64,000 nucleotides of DNA, taken from positions 193,501-257,500 of the forward strand of contig NC_037313.1 of assembly GCF_000143535.2 (NCBI RefSeq). The letters run 5' to 3'. The position numbers were made by a program, and so were the translations under genes. Under the pieces are notes generated by a model that did not search any database, was not told where the DNA came from, and saw nothing but the letters and a program-made list of their open reading frames with translations. Source of the stretch: Botrytis cinerea B05.10. Taxonomy: Eukaryota > Ascomycota > Leotiomycetes > Helotiales > Sclerotiniaceae. Below are positions 25,832 through 37,666 of this stretch, one piece after another. Each line of letters starts with the position of its first letter. Within the stretch, counting starts at the first letter, position 1.

Positions 25832-26469
25832 ATGAAGGTCTTTTCTAGCGACTGCAAATTCGATTATTCGTGGGAAGAGGTTTCGACTGCAAACTGGAGA
25901 AAGTACTGTCCATGGAATCATAAATCTACTCACGTTATCGCCGTCGATACATTATCCCGACATGTAGATGCTGACACCGGAATTGTATGTGCCTCTCCCT
26001 TCCCCCTCTTCTATTTCTCTACACACAGCACACAAATACTAATTTAATACAGCTACGCACCGAACGTTTAATTACCTGCCAACAATCTGCTCCAAAATGG
26101 TTACAATCACTCATGGGCGGCAAAGATACATCCCACGTCTTCGAAACCTCATATGTCGATCCGATTACCAAGAAAGTCACAATGACATCTACCAATCTCA
26201 CATTTTCCAACATCATCAATGTGCAAGAAACAGTTGTCTACCAACCCTTATCGGCAAACACAACACAATTTGTCCAGGCGGCACAGATTACTGCATTATG
26301 TGGTGGATGGCAAAAAGTGAAGAATGCAGTTGAAGACGCGACAGTTACTGCGTTTTCGGAAAATGCACGCAAAGGAAAGGAGGGATTCGAAGCAGTTTTG
26401 GCGATGAGCAGGAGGGTATTCAGTGAGGAGAAAATGAGACAACAACAAGCGGCTACCGTTACTGCATAA
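25832..26469 (+). CDS. UPS2: PRELI/MSF1-domain intermembrane-space lipid transfer protein, Ups2-like
   Basis: Exons 25832-25984 and 26053-26469 (68-bp intron, phase 0) give 189 residues. The PRELI/MSF1 domain covers nearly the whole protein: [68 protein letters not shown] and the helical [19 protein letters not shown] end. The pattern ([30 protein letters not shown]) is closer to yeast Ups2 than to Ups1. Ups2 with Mdm35 moves phosphatidylserine across the mitochondrial intermembrane space for conversion to phosphatidylethanolamine. There is no cleavable presequence, as in the family. The C-terminus ends in a short Gln/Ala-rich tail. The Ups2-versus-Ups1 choice is by sequence pattern only. Confidence 0.88.
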
Positions 26470-28188
26470 AGTTCGAAATTTCAAAGGCGTTTTGAAGAGG
26501 GGTTTCCGTGAAGATATTCCGGTTCGGTCCGAGATATACATGATGAGATTCATATCATTTGAATCTCCTCACATCACGACTGAAACGATTCCTCCCTTGT
26601 CCTTTTTCTTCACTTCACTTCAACCATCTCCTCACTTCATTTCGGCATTTACGAGTTTCACATCATTTTAGGAGTTTGGGGATTTTTTATTACAAGTTCC
26701 GGTATACAAAAAAGTCCACTTTCGGAGTTCTAGAAGGCGAAATTCTCGGTTGCGAATTCTATTTTAAGCGCGGCGTTAAAAAAGGATAAATGGGATATTT
26801 GGGTTAGGTTGGGTTTTGCTTCAAAAAGACGATTGTCTTTTGTTGTCTTTGAATGGAAAAGTTATGATATTCAAAGAAACTTTCATCCTCAACGCTGATG
26901 TGGGTTATTGTTACGATACAGATACCCCTTTTTTCCTTCTTTCTTTTTTTGCGGTGCTTTTTTTTTTTTCTTCTTTGAAGGGGGAGATAAAAATAGATGG
27001 ATAGATGGGTTGATTTTATAGATGAGGCTGAATAGGGAGATGATGTAGATAGAGTGAGCGAGTCAGTGGGTGAGAGACTTGAAGAAAATAAATATTAGAT
27101 TTTACTTTATATTGTGTTGTGCTATATGAGTGAGTGATTGGTGTGTGAGTGATTGGTGTGTGAGTGATTGGTGGGTGGGTGATTAAGTGAGTAACCAAGT
27201 AACTAATAGATGCATGGATAAATAAAATATGTCAGACATTGTAATGATGTATATGAATCTCCATTTATGCTTTGTTCTTTCGCATTTCTCATTTCTTCTT
27301 GGGAATACCTAGGTAGGTAGGTAGGTAGGTGGGTATTTGGTGAAGAAGTTAGTTGGCTATTTGGTTATCTTTTGGTTCTTTCGCGAGTGAGTAACTATAT
27401 GGGGTTTGTATTTATGTTTGTGTTTGTGTGTATGGGTGTGGATATGAATGATTTGTTTTGGGAATGAAGATGGAGATGGAAATGGGAGATGGAGAGATGG
27501 AGAGATGAAGAGATGAGATGAGGAGATGGAAAGCGAGTGCTTGGTTTGTGAGTTGGTTGGGGCGTGATTGGTGAAAAGGGAGGTGAAAAGGGAGGTTGAT
27601 GAGGGTTTTTGTATGAGGGAGAAGGGAGAGGATGAGGACGAGGATAAGAATGAGTATGAGTATGAGTATGAGAATAAGGGGATGTGGAAGAGAAGGGAGA
27701 AGGGAGAAAGGATAAAGATAAGAATAAATATAAAGGGATATGGAAAAGAGAAGGAAGAAGAGAGAAGGGAGGAGGCAGGATGGAATGAAAAGATGAAAAG
27801 TAGTATGGGTAGTAATAGTAATACTGCAATACTGAACGGGGAGATGAGTAGCCAGATAGATACCGTATGTAGGCGAGGAGAATATCTTATTTATTTTCTC
27901 TCTCTCTTTCTCTCTTTCTCTCTTTCTCTCTCATATTTTCTCGCCTCTCCTTCCATCTCCTTACAAAACTTATAAATAAATAAAAATACATCGAGAAGTC
28001 AGTCAGTCTAGTAATCTTACATGACACATACGTTTGAGACGCACATGCTCCATATCCATATACAAATCCAAATCCAAATCTATTTGATTTCTAATTCTAC
28101 CCCGTTAATGGAATCAGAATCATCGGATTGGTTAGTATGTTTTGCGGTTTGTGCTGTAGATAGATATTGTTCTCACTTATTCGATGTA

Positions 28189-28228
<40 letters not shown>

Positions 28229-28241
28229 CACGCATACTCTC

Positions 28242-28280
<39 letters not shown>

Positions 28281-30507
28281 CAAACAAATCGATACACAGA
28301 CAGACAGATAGATAGATAGATATCTTGATTTCGACCCATGGACTAGCACAGAGGAGTACAAAATACATAATTGTAAATCCAGCTTCAAGATTTCCGAGTA
28401 TGTATGTACTCCCCCTTCTCCTTCCCCTTCTCCTTCCCCTTTTGTATCTTCCCCTCCCAATCCCAAACTAAAAGCTGAACTGTATATAGCTGGCTGGATC
28501 TAGGGTGTATGTGTGTGTGTGTGTGTAACTCGCTGTGGTCAGTATTGTTCGAGTCTGAGACTCTGAGTCCCCTGGGTTGGAATAGTATGAGAAGGATAGG
28601 TAGGTAGGTAGGTGATAGCTATAGGAATCTATGTACACACATACATACACACACACTCACCTCTATTTCCGACCCCCTTTCAAAATTCTTATTCATTCAT
28701 TCATACATACATACGTACATTCATACGCACCCTCATGATCTAAGATCTAAAATCTAAAATCTAATCTCAATACTAAAATCAAACCGCTTTGGAAATTGTG
28801 ATTACGAGAGGGATATGTATCTGTATATCTATATATCTAAATATCTATATACAAACTTAAAACAATAAAAGTATCAATTATAACAAAGTTACCAGTGTGA
28901 TATTGATATCAATGCTTGTATATGAAGATAATTGTGTATATACTATATACACATATCCACACAAATCTCCATCATCAGAGAAAAATAAAATGTAATATTC
29001 GGATTGGGCTCGAGAATAAGATTGAAATTAAGATCGGGTAGAGTTATTGAGTTGAGTTGATAATGGGAGAGGAGAGTAGGGTTGTAATATGTATAAATAT
29101 ACACACATATACCTATGCACTCATCACTAATCCATCATATCCCTCCCACCAACTTCCTCTCACATCTCAATGCAGACCCAAGAAGTGCGTGAGATGAAGG
29201 TTTTGATTATCTAGACATACTACATACTATATGTGATATACTCGAGTCGTAATTACTACTCCGACGACGTTGATACTGATATTGATATTGGTATCTTCAT
29301 CCTTTTATTCTCATCTACCTCTTTCTTCAACTGAGACTGAGACTGAGACTGAGAATACGAACATGAAGGTATGAAAAGAGATATGTACGGAGAAGAGATT
29401 TTGATAGGAAGTGCGACGCATGTTGGTTCTCTTAAACGGTATCTTTTATTTTGGAGGTATAGTTTTATATAGATCATACTCTGATTTTCCTGTTCGTTGC
29501 TTGTGTCTAATCATATCCTCCTATCCTTTTCAACGGTTTGATCTATGCCATACTCCCCCTTGCCACTTTCCAATACCCATATATTTGCCGATGAAGAATC
29601 GTAAACCTCAGCATAGTATCCGCTTTCACATCAAGAACATCAAGCACCCTTGATCTTCTTCCTCTCAGCATATTTCTTCAATATGAACGAACTCGAAATC
29701 ATCGCACATGCTTGTAGGCGCGGTATTGAATTTCGGGTTTGATGTATTGGAGAACGGAGGTTGGAGTAGGCATTTCCAATCGTATTTTCGTTGCCAAGTA
29801 CGTTGAAACCATCTATAACTTCCATTCATAAAGACATTTCCAATCTAGAAGAAACTCTTTGTAAGATTTTGACTCGTGCTTGGCTAGAAATTCGGAATTC
29901 CGAGCGCAAGCGAAGACAACTTAGGGGAGTAAAGAAGGGAACTTCCGCCCAATTTTCATCCGCTATCCTTTTGTTTCTCTGTCATTCTTGAAATCCCAAA
30001 GTGAGGATCTGGAACGATCCAAGATCATAACTTCCATGTAATCTCTTCTAGACCTTGCCTAATTTCTCATATCGATCTCTCGACATTTTCAACATCCCCA
30101 ATCATTCATCCAACACCCTAATTCCTAGCATTCAATTGCCTGGATACGTAAAAAACGACTCCAATTTCTCGATGAGTAGCCCGTTCAATGGTTGGAATGG
30201 ATGAGAGAAGGTATTCTCAGAATGGGTACACATCTCCTTGCTTTCAGATCAATCACACCTTGAATCTTCAGCCCATCTTAGGATCGGCAGGAGTAGTAAC
30301 AGCACGTCTTCCTTCAGTTGAGTCTGATCTTTTAACAGAAACCCACGAACAAGCTCTCTTGCCACCCATTCTCACTCCACCAGTCCCCCAACGAATCGAT
30401 ACACTTCCTATTTGACATCAAATACAATGTATCAGAATCTTTCAAATTTCCACCAAATATCGAATGAGAATTGCCCATTTCAAATTTGACAACAGACAAT
30501 TCATCTC
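26470..30507. other. 4.0-kb gene-free, microsatellite-rich intergenic region
   Basis: No coding sequence could be supported. It contains GTGTGTGAGTGATTGGT-type repeats at 27128-27180, GGTA units near 27309-27330, a purine-rich plus strand at about 27440-27830 with GAGTATGA repeats, CTTT/CTCT repeats at 27898-27932, a (TG)n tract at 28194-28222, (AAGT)n at 28242-28279, GACA/GATA at 28299-28321 and CTCCTTCCCCTT repeats near 28410-28440. The stretch from about 29640 to 30420 has more balanced composition but only short frames without recognisable domains. Confidence 0.65.
28194..28279. repeat. Compound microsatellite (TG)n then (AAGT)n
   Basis: A TG dinucleotide run at 28194-28222 is followed after a short spacer by about nine AAGT units at 28242-28279, then by GACA/GATA units to 28321. 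Confidence 0.9.
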
Positions 30508-31062
30508 TCACTTCTCTTCCTCTTCCTTTTCCTTTTCCCTCCCAACCCCTAACCTTTCTCCACACCTCCTCTCATATTTCTCCACCACCGCCCTAAAATC
30601 CTCCATCAAGTCATCTTGTTCCAATATCCTCTCTGATAACTTCTTCGCTTCTTCAAATTTTCTATAAAAATACAATTCTTCGATTGCGTAGAGGAACTGA
30701 GCCGTTTGTGGTTTACTGCGTGGGTTTAGAGGGAGAGGGGGGAGTGTCTTATGGATCTATTTGAATGTGAATCAATATTTACTATCCCATTTGCAATCTC
30801 GCACTTGGCACAAAAATCAAGAAAAAGAGATAAGGGGGGAACTGTGCGAAGGAGGAAGGAAGCAATGAACGGAGAAATGGGAAGGGAAGAACAAACATAC
30901 CTCGCCAGATTCGCTTCTAGCTTTCCATTCACGTCGTACGGTTTGAAAGTTCTCTTCGGATTGGAAATCTCGAGGGACTTTTTCTGTGGTGTCGGGGGTA
31001 GATTCGTCGGATGAGTCGTATTCGATTGCGAAGAGGGGGTTTTCTTCGGTTGAGTCTGACAT
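30508..31062 (-). CDS. Small uncharacterised protein, 136 aa
   Basis: I do not recognise a named family. Two exons fit: 30901-31062 (54 codons) and 30508-30756 (83 codons including the stop), with a 144-bp intron (GTATGT donor, AAATAG acceptor, phase 0). The N-terminus is acidic and Ser/Thr-rich (MSDSTEENPLFAIEYDSSDE), followed by a conserved-looking segment (FQSEENFQTVRREWKARSES), then a Pro-rich linker and a helical stretch (FLYAIEELYFYRKFEEAKKL) that looks like one TPR-type helical hairpin. The C-terminus is very charged (GREKEKEEEEK). The alternating coding signal across the intron and the helical pattern argue that it is real. A distant TPR/alpha-solenoid relation is inference. It is divergent from the P-loop kinase gene, sharing a 542-bp promoter region. 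Confidence 0.62.
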
Positions 31063-31604
31063 TGGGATGGAAGAATGAGGTGAGGGCGATATGGGTATTG
31101 TATTGCTTCAGCTATCAGTGTGTGGATTGAAGAGGTATAGCTTCTGACTGTGTTGTACTCGGGATAGTGAAGTAAGACGTTATGTGTGAAAGGGGAGCTA
31201 GATGATAATGTATGCATGAAGAAGGCAGGCAAGAGGAAAGATAAAAATAAAAACAATATTTTCTTATCGATAAGAATTTCTACTTGTCTTGATTGACATC
31301 AGCTACCAGAACCGAAGCGGGGCATATGAGGGGTTCGACTTGTGGAAGTAGCATCGATCGTCATCTCACATCACATTAGATCACTGGCGGATGAGATTAA
31401 TTGTTTCACCACATTTTGATAGCCGTAGTAATTTCATGGACATCCCATAATTACTCACACTTTCTAATTATAGTCTTGGTACTTCTTCTGCTTTTGTTGT
31501 TCTTTGACTTTCATCCACTTGTCATCTTATCTCGAGACTTGTTTTGACTTGTGTGAATTGAGTTTATACCATCCCGAGAGTTTGGAACACCTACAGCCCT
31601 TAAG
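31063..31604. promoter_or_regulatory. Divergent promoter region between the 136-aa gene and the P-loop kinase
   Basis: A 542-bp spacer between two divergent start codons. It has several CATC/GATG-rich stretches around 31340-31390 but no motif I can name. Confidence 0.5.
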
Positions 31605-32451
31605 ATGGAAGATCAAGTAACAAGATTGACGGAGAAGGTTTGGGGTATGTACTACTCTTCTGCACCAATATACCTCGATGATGTAGGGGCTAATGATTCT
31701 GTTTAGAAAGGTTCCAACATACACCTTCTAATAGTAGATACCTCGTCGCGGTTTCTGGAATTCCTGGTTCAGGTATTTGCATATCTGCATTGCCCTCTTC
31801 ACCCCATATTCGTATTTTCCAATCTCACTAAAACCGTCCTTAGGCAAAACCACCCTCGCAGCAACTGTTACCAAACGTCTCAATGCTCTGCAAGACGCCC
31901 ACTCAAACAAAACCTCCCTCCCTCCAATCGCCGGATTTGTCCCCATGGACGGCTACCATTTAACCCGCGCCCAACTATCAGCCATGCCAGACCCAGCGCA
32001 TGCCCACGCACGTCGAGGCGCAGAATTTACATTCGATGGCCCCGCATTCCTCTCTCTCATCCAGCGTCTTCGTGAACCACTTACTCCATCTACTGTCACA
32101 ATCCACGCTCCATCATTCGATCATGCGCTCAAGGATCCCAAGGCTAATGATATACCGATTGAACCCACAACCCGGATATTGATTTTTGAGGGCAATTATT
32201 TATCGTTGAATAAGGAACCGTGGAGGAGCGCTGCAAAATTGATGGATCAGCTTTGGTTTGTGGATGTGGATTTTGAGGTTGCAAAGAAGAGGTTGATTCC
32301 CAGACATGTAAAAGCGGGGATTGCGGAAAATGAGGAGGATGCTGAGAAGAGAGTCGTGGAAAATGATTTGGTTAATGGGGAGGAGATTGTTAAGGGGAGG
32401 ATGGAGGTTGACGAGGTTATTGTTAGTAAGAATGATGTTGTTTGGAAGTAG
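31605..32451 (+). CDS. P-loop kinase of the uridine kinase/phosphoribulokinase superfamily (YFH7-like)
   Basis: Exons 31605-31644, 31707-31772 and 31844-32451 (introns of 62 and 71 bp) give 237 residues. The second intron interrupts the Walker A loop, which reads GIPGSGKTT after splicing. Further family features are the substrate-side motif VPMDGYHLTRAQL, the ARRGAEFTFD segment, the Walker B-like strand RILIFEGNYLSL and the lid region FEVAKKRLIPRHVKAGI. This matches fungal YFH7-type kinases, relatives of uridine kinase and pantothenate kinase whose substrate is not settled. There is no targeting signal that I can see. Its 3' end converges with dihydrofolate synthase, only 89 bp stop to stop. 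Kinase fold assignment is firm; substrate is unknown. Confidence 0.87.
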
Positions 32452-32540
32452 ATAGTTGGCGATGTGAAAGAGTGAAGAATAAGTGAACCCAGTCCGCTAA
32501 CCACGAATTATGAATCATTCATATTGAAAGCTTAGTTGGT

Positions 32541-33785
32541 CTAATCTAGCAATGAACTTTTTACCATTTCGGCATCCCTTAGCAGTCGTAGTACATCTGA
32601 AACTAAATAAAGACTACCTGCCACAACGATAGGACCACCTTGGGCAACAGTGGCTGCCCACCTTAGTGCTCCAGAAATATCCGCTGCTGAATCATGCAGG
32701 CAAGTGGGAGAAACACCAGCTGTAGAAGCTGCATGTAGTATATCTTCTGTATCCATAGCTTGAACCCATGGCATTCCATCTACTGGTCCGAACTGGACTG
32801 CTGCTACACAGTCCCCTTCTCTTAAAATCTCTTTCATAATTCCATCGAGCTCTTTCCCTTGGGATGCAGCCAATACCCAGGTCACTTTGTTTGATTTTAC
32901 TCGAAGCTTTCCATTGACATATGAGCCAAGAACTTCTGCGGATTGAACATTGTGCGCGCCATCGAGTAGTATGGGTTCTTTTCGACCTGTCACAGCTCTA
33001 ACATCAGTAGTTTGCAGCCTACCGGGCCAATGTATATTTTGTATGGCCGGTAGTAGTCGATGTAGAGGAGATTCCAATTTAGTATATGCTAAATGAAATG
33101 CTGTGTATGCGCAAGCTAGATTTTCCAATTGATGTGGTTCGAGATCTTGTCCTTTGATCTCGTCCAAAAATGCCGATTCAGTAGAACTAATAACCACGTC
33201 TGTTCCAATTTCTTTGGCATAATTTGAGACGACATCCCGCACCGAAGATATATTGCTCCTATCCAAAACACATGGAACACCAGGTCTCATAATTCCGGCT
33301 TTTTCTCGAGCTATTTCTTCAATTGTATTTCCTAAGAATGATTGATGGTCTAGACCAATCTTGGAGATTATTGTGACCGCTTTATTTTCCATAGTATTTG
33401 TTGCATCTAATCGTCCTCCCAGACCAACTTCGATTACTCCCATCTCTACTTTCTCTTTATAAAATACTTCGAATGCCGTGGCCGTGAGTAATTCGAATTC
33501 GGATGCTTGGAGATTCTCTGCTTGGTTTCTCTTTACCACTAGAGCTTCAGCTTCGCGGAAGATCGATTCTCGAACTGGCTGTTCATCGATAGTAATGCAA
33601 TCCCACCTATCAATTAAATGAGGTGATGTAAATCTGCCACAACGCACACCACTGGCATGCAGCATGGCAGACAAGTAGGCACATATTGAGCCTTTTCCGT
33701 TGGTACCTGCAACATGAATGGCTTTCCAAGGTTGAGGAGTATGCCTCAAAAGACGGCTGATGCGATTTAAGCCAAGCTCAATCAT
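32541..33785 (-). CDS. FOL3: Dihydrofolate synthase (FolC/Mur ligase family)
   Basis: A single exon of 414 residues. It starts MIELGLNRISRLL, has the ATP-binding loop AGTNGKGS at residues 26-33, the folate-site region RFTSPHLIDRWDCITIDEQ, the GVIEVGLGGRLDATN block, GLDHQSFLGNTIEEIAREKA, and the C-terminal domain motif LLDGAHNVQSAEVL. Length and the short N-terminus fit fungal Fol3 (dihydropteroate plus glutamate to dihydrofolate) better than the longer Met7-type folylpolyglutamate synthase. It acts in folate biosynthesis, upstream of the one-carbon step run by SHMT. It has no intron, unlike most genes here. The next gene on the same strand ends 181 bp upstream of its start, so its promoter must be short or lie inside that gene. 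Confidence 0.93.
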   Translation of the reverse strand: MIELGLNRISRLLRHTPQPWKAIHVAGTNGKGSICAYLSAMLHASGVRCGRFTSPHLIDRWDCITIDEQPVRESIFREAEALVVKRNQAENLQASEFELLTATAFEVFYKEKVEMGVIEVGLGGRLDATNTMENKAVTIISKIGLDHQSFLGNTIEEIAREKAGIMRPGVPCVLDRSNISSVRDVVSNYAKEIGTDVVISSTESAFLDEIKGQDLEPHQLENLACAYTAFHLAYTKLESPLHRLLPAIQNIHWPGRLQTTDVRAVTGRKEPILLDGAHNVQSAEVLGSYVNGKLRVKSNKVTWVLAASQGKELDGIMKEILREGDCVAAVQFGPVDGMPWVQAMDTEDILHAASTAGVSPTCLHDSAADISGALRWAATVAQGGPIVVAGSLYLVSDVLRLLRDAEMVKSSLLD

Positions 33786-33966
33786 GATGAGGATGGAGAA
33801 TGCAGCGATTGGTTCAAAAGGGCGTTTCCAAAAAGACTTTGTGACAATGTAAGCTAGGTGGTAGAGGTGACTATTTCTTTCAAGTAAAAATAGACATTGC
33901 CAAAGTAGTTGTTCTAGAATACATATACATACTTTGTTGCTGTCGTCGCATCATATGAAATGTGAG

Positions 33967-34269
33967 TCAATCGCGCGATATCAGTAGATCGCTCAAGCTA
34001 ATGAGAGCTTCACGTACCGGATCTCCAGTATTGACAAGTTTGAATGTGAAAAGCTTGAGCTTGAGCTTGGAATTGGTCTGGTCTTCTGTTATCGATAAAC
34101 ATTGTGCAGTAACCCAATGTATGCAAGTCCCATTGTCATTGTCATGGATGTCCACGGGTAATAATTTTGGACGACCAGAAGAGTCGATCCATGTTAATTG
34201 CTTGACTGGGTATTTAGCGCGCTTTTTTTGGAGCGCGATCGATCTCTCGAGTTCTTCCCCCAGATTCAT
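33967..34269 (-). CDS. Hypothetical protein, 100 aa
   Basis: A single open frame beginning MNLGEELERSIALQKKRAKY. I do not recognise it. The composition looks like a folded protein, with alternating hydrophobic strands (KLKLKLFTFKLVN) and an amphipathic C-terminal helix ending LISLSDLLISRD, unlike the low-complexity frames elsewhere. The frame could extend to 34302 through a basic stretch with no ATG, but the ATG at 34269 is the natural start. It is divergent from the acidic-tract gene (193-bp gap) and in tandem with dihydrofolate synthase (181-bp gap). An overlapping plus-strand frame of similar length exists and is Ser-rich; I judge it a shadow. Confidence 0.5.
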   Translation of the reverse strand: MNLGEELERSIALQKKRAKYPVKQLTWIDSSGRPKLLPVDIHDNDNGTCIHWVTAQCLSITEDQTNSKLKLKLFTFKLVNTGDPVREALISLSDLLISRD

Positions 34270-34462
34270 CTTCCTCTTCCTCTTCCTTCTTCCCTCACCC
34301 ACTCACTCTCATTCACTCACGTCTACTGAATGAGCAACCTTCAAATATTATACTCATCGCCAATTGTCAATTGAAAACGCTTCAGGATTGTGATCACGAA
34401 GAACAAAATCACGGTCGCCGATACCTTTCGTCTCTTTCTATTAACTCTCTATCACTCAAAAC

Positions 34463-36290
34463 ATGGGTTTACCGTAAGCCATCAATCTCCCCCTTCACAT
34501 TTCGCCTGTCGCATTGCGCCAAAACTCATCCTCATTCACAAACCACAGGATATTTTTCAAGCCTTCGGAGCCCGATGCCTCATCAAATTCGACAGAAGAC
34601 CCTACTTCTCGCGCACGATCTACTATTCGAGGTCATGCTTCTATTCTTCGAAGTACCATGCGCAATCCCCCCCCTCGTGCTACTACCCGTCCGCATTTAA
34701 GTAGCGCACGGAGGCGGGCGCCCACAGATGATGTTGAGCAACATCGCTTTTTCTACAGCTCTGAACCCCATAGTAGTGTACTCATTGCTGCTCCTCCTAG
34801 ATCTTCAATCACAACAACAACTAGTGATGCAATGAGACACGCGAGGAGAAATGGTTCATCATCACCAGAAATTCCATTAATAACTTTTAGGCCGAGTGCC
34901 TTCACAGATTTTGTGAATGCCAATGATGATGATGACGATGATGATGACGAGGACGAGGACGATGGACCACCGATGCCCGCTGTTCCAGAATCCAGAGATT
35001 TTTCCAATCCTTCAAATGTAGAGCCTTCGCGAGATTCTTTAAGACGTCATCAGCAACCTCGTCGTCGATTGATGGATACCAGAATGTTTAGAGGTCACAC
35101 CATGACTCTCTCCTCTCTCTTTCAACCACCTACAATTCCAGAACAGCGCCCTAGGGCAGTACCCCCCTCTCGAATTGATGCCAGTAACTCGAACCGCAAT
35201 GTAAGACCAAGTTTATTAAGTGCCCCAGCATGGCAGTATGTGGACTAAGTATGACTGTAAAGATTATTGCTAATTATTTTGATAGAATGAATTAGCGGAA
35301 CGTGTCGGTGAAACGAACTCACAAGATTCTTCGGCGCAGAGGCACCGGCGAAATACAGAAGACGATGTAGATCGACGTATTCGCCGACGCATTCAGCGAC
35401 GCGTGCATGGGGGACGACGCATTGGCGACACCACTATCAGACAGGAACTAGTTCAACACCCCAGCCATCACGAAGCAGCTGAACATCGACGGCAATTCGA
35501 TAGCCACGAAGCACAACGCATCAGCGATTTTAGACTGCAATTGAGAATCCGAGAACGAATTATAGCTTCTAGAGAACGAATGAGGGCGAGACTTCTAGCT
35601 GAAGTAGAGCAATCCAGGCGGTCCACTACTTCTGGCCGCGGAGAACAACAACAGAACAGTATTGAAATAGAGCGGGCCGATGGATCCATTAATTCTATTC
35701 CCGGAGAGTGGCAACGAGTTGAGTTGTTTAATGGGATGCTTAATCATCTCAATGTTGAAGAAAACGGACAAGAAGGCACGCAATCAAACACACTACTGCA
35801 GTTTGGGGAAGGAGGAAATCTCAGGATAAACACCAATTATGACGGCCTCGGTGATCGAGAACGTAGCATTGAGTTTCAAGAACCAGAGAGGGGCCACAGA
35901 GAATTTGACGACCATTACGTCATAGATAATGTTGAGCAACTCGATGTTGACGATCGTAGTGACCCAAGGCATGATTTGGATCTAGAAGGTCAAGAATCAT
36001 GGGAGAGTATCTTGATCACGCCAGATCCACAATCACCAAACCCATCATCTTCATTTGCTTCGACCGCTGCGTCTAGCTCACAACGACCTTCTATAGGAAC
36101 CTCTGTCAGTAGTATGCACGAGAATGCGTCTGTTACGATTGGTGATTGCGACATTGTATCAGATGTAGAAATAGACGATGGGGCAATTGTCGCAGCTATC
36201 GAATATTTCGGACGATATACACAAAGTCGTCCAGACCCTGCATATGTCGAACAACCTATGGAACAACATAGAACATTCGCAGGGCAGTGA
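34463..36290 (+). CDS. Uncharacterised fungal protein with Asp/Glu run and Arg-rich segments, 555 aa
   Basis: Exons 34463-34473, 34549-35200 and 35286-36290 splice in phase (75- and 85-bp introns). The first exon is only 11 nt and encodes MGLP, continuing into IFFKPSEPDASSNSTED. Without that exon the frame has no good start. The protein is mainly disordered: a run of acidic residues at about 155-170, Arg-rich patches (RRIRRRIQRRVHGGRR) and a predicted helix (FRLQLRIRERIIASRERMRA) that could be a short coiled coil. The middle donor is the GTAAGA inside the open frame at 35201, chosen because only it restores phase. I see no catalytic domain, signal peptide or membrane segment. Function is unknown; nucleic-acid binding through the Arg-rich parts is only a guess. 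Confidence 0.75.
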
Positions 36291-37666
36291 ATCTATTGTG
36301 TTGGTCTTGGATGATTTCGTCTATCGATAGTTGTATTTATTTCATTGCCAATCCAAGGACTGGAGTTTTTTTTCTTCTTCGAGAGGGGATCAAGCATGGA
36401 ATTGCGGAAGGGCTTTCCACAATTCTGATATATTTGTATTATTAAACTGGCGTTGGGTCGATCAGGCGGATTCGGGATATCTACTTTCTGTTTGTTCGTG
36501 GTTATGATCAAACAAGCAGTAATATGGGTGTTCGTTACTCACGATTTATTATTAATGATTGTTATAAAGGAAGATCAATTTCGTCAAGGAATATTGGATT
36601 ACGAGCCATATAGGGGAGTTGTTTATCACCGTAACGGCAAAATTGGGGGAGTTGGATCTGGTGAATTGCCTACTTGTGAATTATGACAAAGGGTTGCAGT
36701 TTTCTACAAAATTATTAGCGTGGAGGTATCAGATACTTCATGGGTAGCCTTTGGTGAAGACATCAACGAGTGGACATGAGTTGAGTATGAACAGAGGTTG
36801 ATGGATGATTTTTAGTCCAGGTGGTTGGTTGGTTGGTTGATTGATCATTTCAATCTTTCCTCCCTTTTTGTATTTTATAGACATACTTATCATCATCACA
36901 TATAACAAGAGGCATTATTTCCTTTTATTTATTTTTGATCGACTCCCTCGATCTGAAATCAAGCAAAAAAGAAACTTCATGAGACCATCAAACAATAAAT
37001 GGCGTTTCCCCAGAGACAAATGTTGAATCGGATGTTGAAAGCTCCCTTGTCCACAATGCAGATTCTCCGTCTCTCACCAAAACGATGATTTACGACCATC
37101 AGCCTTATTAGGCGCGGCATGCTTTATTTAGATGCAGCTCGCCAGAGAGAGATAGAGAGGGCGAGTGGTTGCGACTTCAACAGGATCCACCCATGTAGGC
37201 GCTTGTTTGCCAATTTTGTTTAATCTCGCCTTGCCCAATGTTTTAATTTCTCTCTCTCTGATAATGCTCCATAACTCATAATACCACGCTTCGTTTTTTT
37301 TGTAATGATTGGACAAACATTCATACACAATTCTTCAGCCAACAATAGAGAATGTTTATTATCTTCAAGACACAAACATCAAATTCAAATTCAACATAAT
37401 ACCATACAAACAGTGAATTTCTTATCCACTCTCGCGTGCTATTTTCGCCTTGCAGTGAGGGCCAGGATCCACCGATATCGACAACCTTGAATATATTCCT
37501 ATAACCCCGCCAAATAATCGTCGTGAAACAGGAACAGGAACCTAGTCCACAAAACACGAAAAGCTCATGCTTCAATGAGATCCCCCATCTGCGAGAGCAA
37601 TATACCTCTAGCAGCCCTCCTCTCCACCCTCTGAAACCTTCCACGCGGGGCCATCGCACACCGACC
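36291..37666. other. Intergenic region before sepH
   Basis: 1.4 kb without a supported gene. It contains a GGTT tetranucleotide run near 36822-36842 and presumably the long leader and promoter of the kinase gene. Short frames here have no recognisable content. Confidence 0.5.

Noticed and set aside
27395..27975. Overlapping open frames on both strands (144 and 135 codons)
   Set aside because: Low-complexity purine/pyrimidine tract; compositions are mirror images of the repeat.
33962..34333. Plus-strand 123-codon frame opposite the 100-aa hypothetical gene
   Set aside because: Ser/Leu-rich with no fold-like pattern; the minus-strand frame looks more protein-like.
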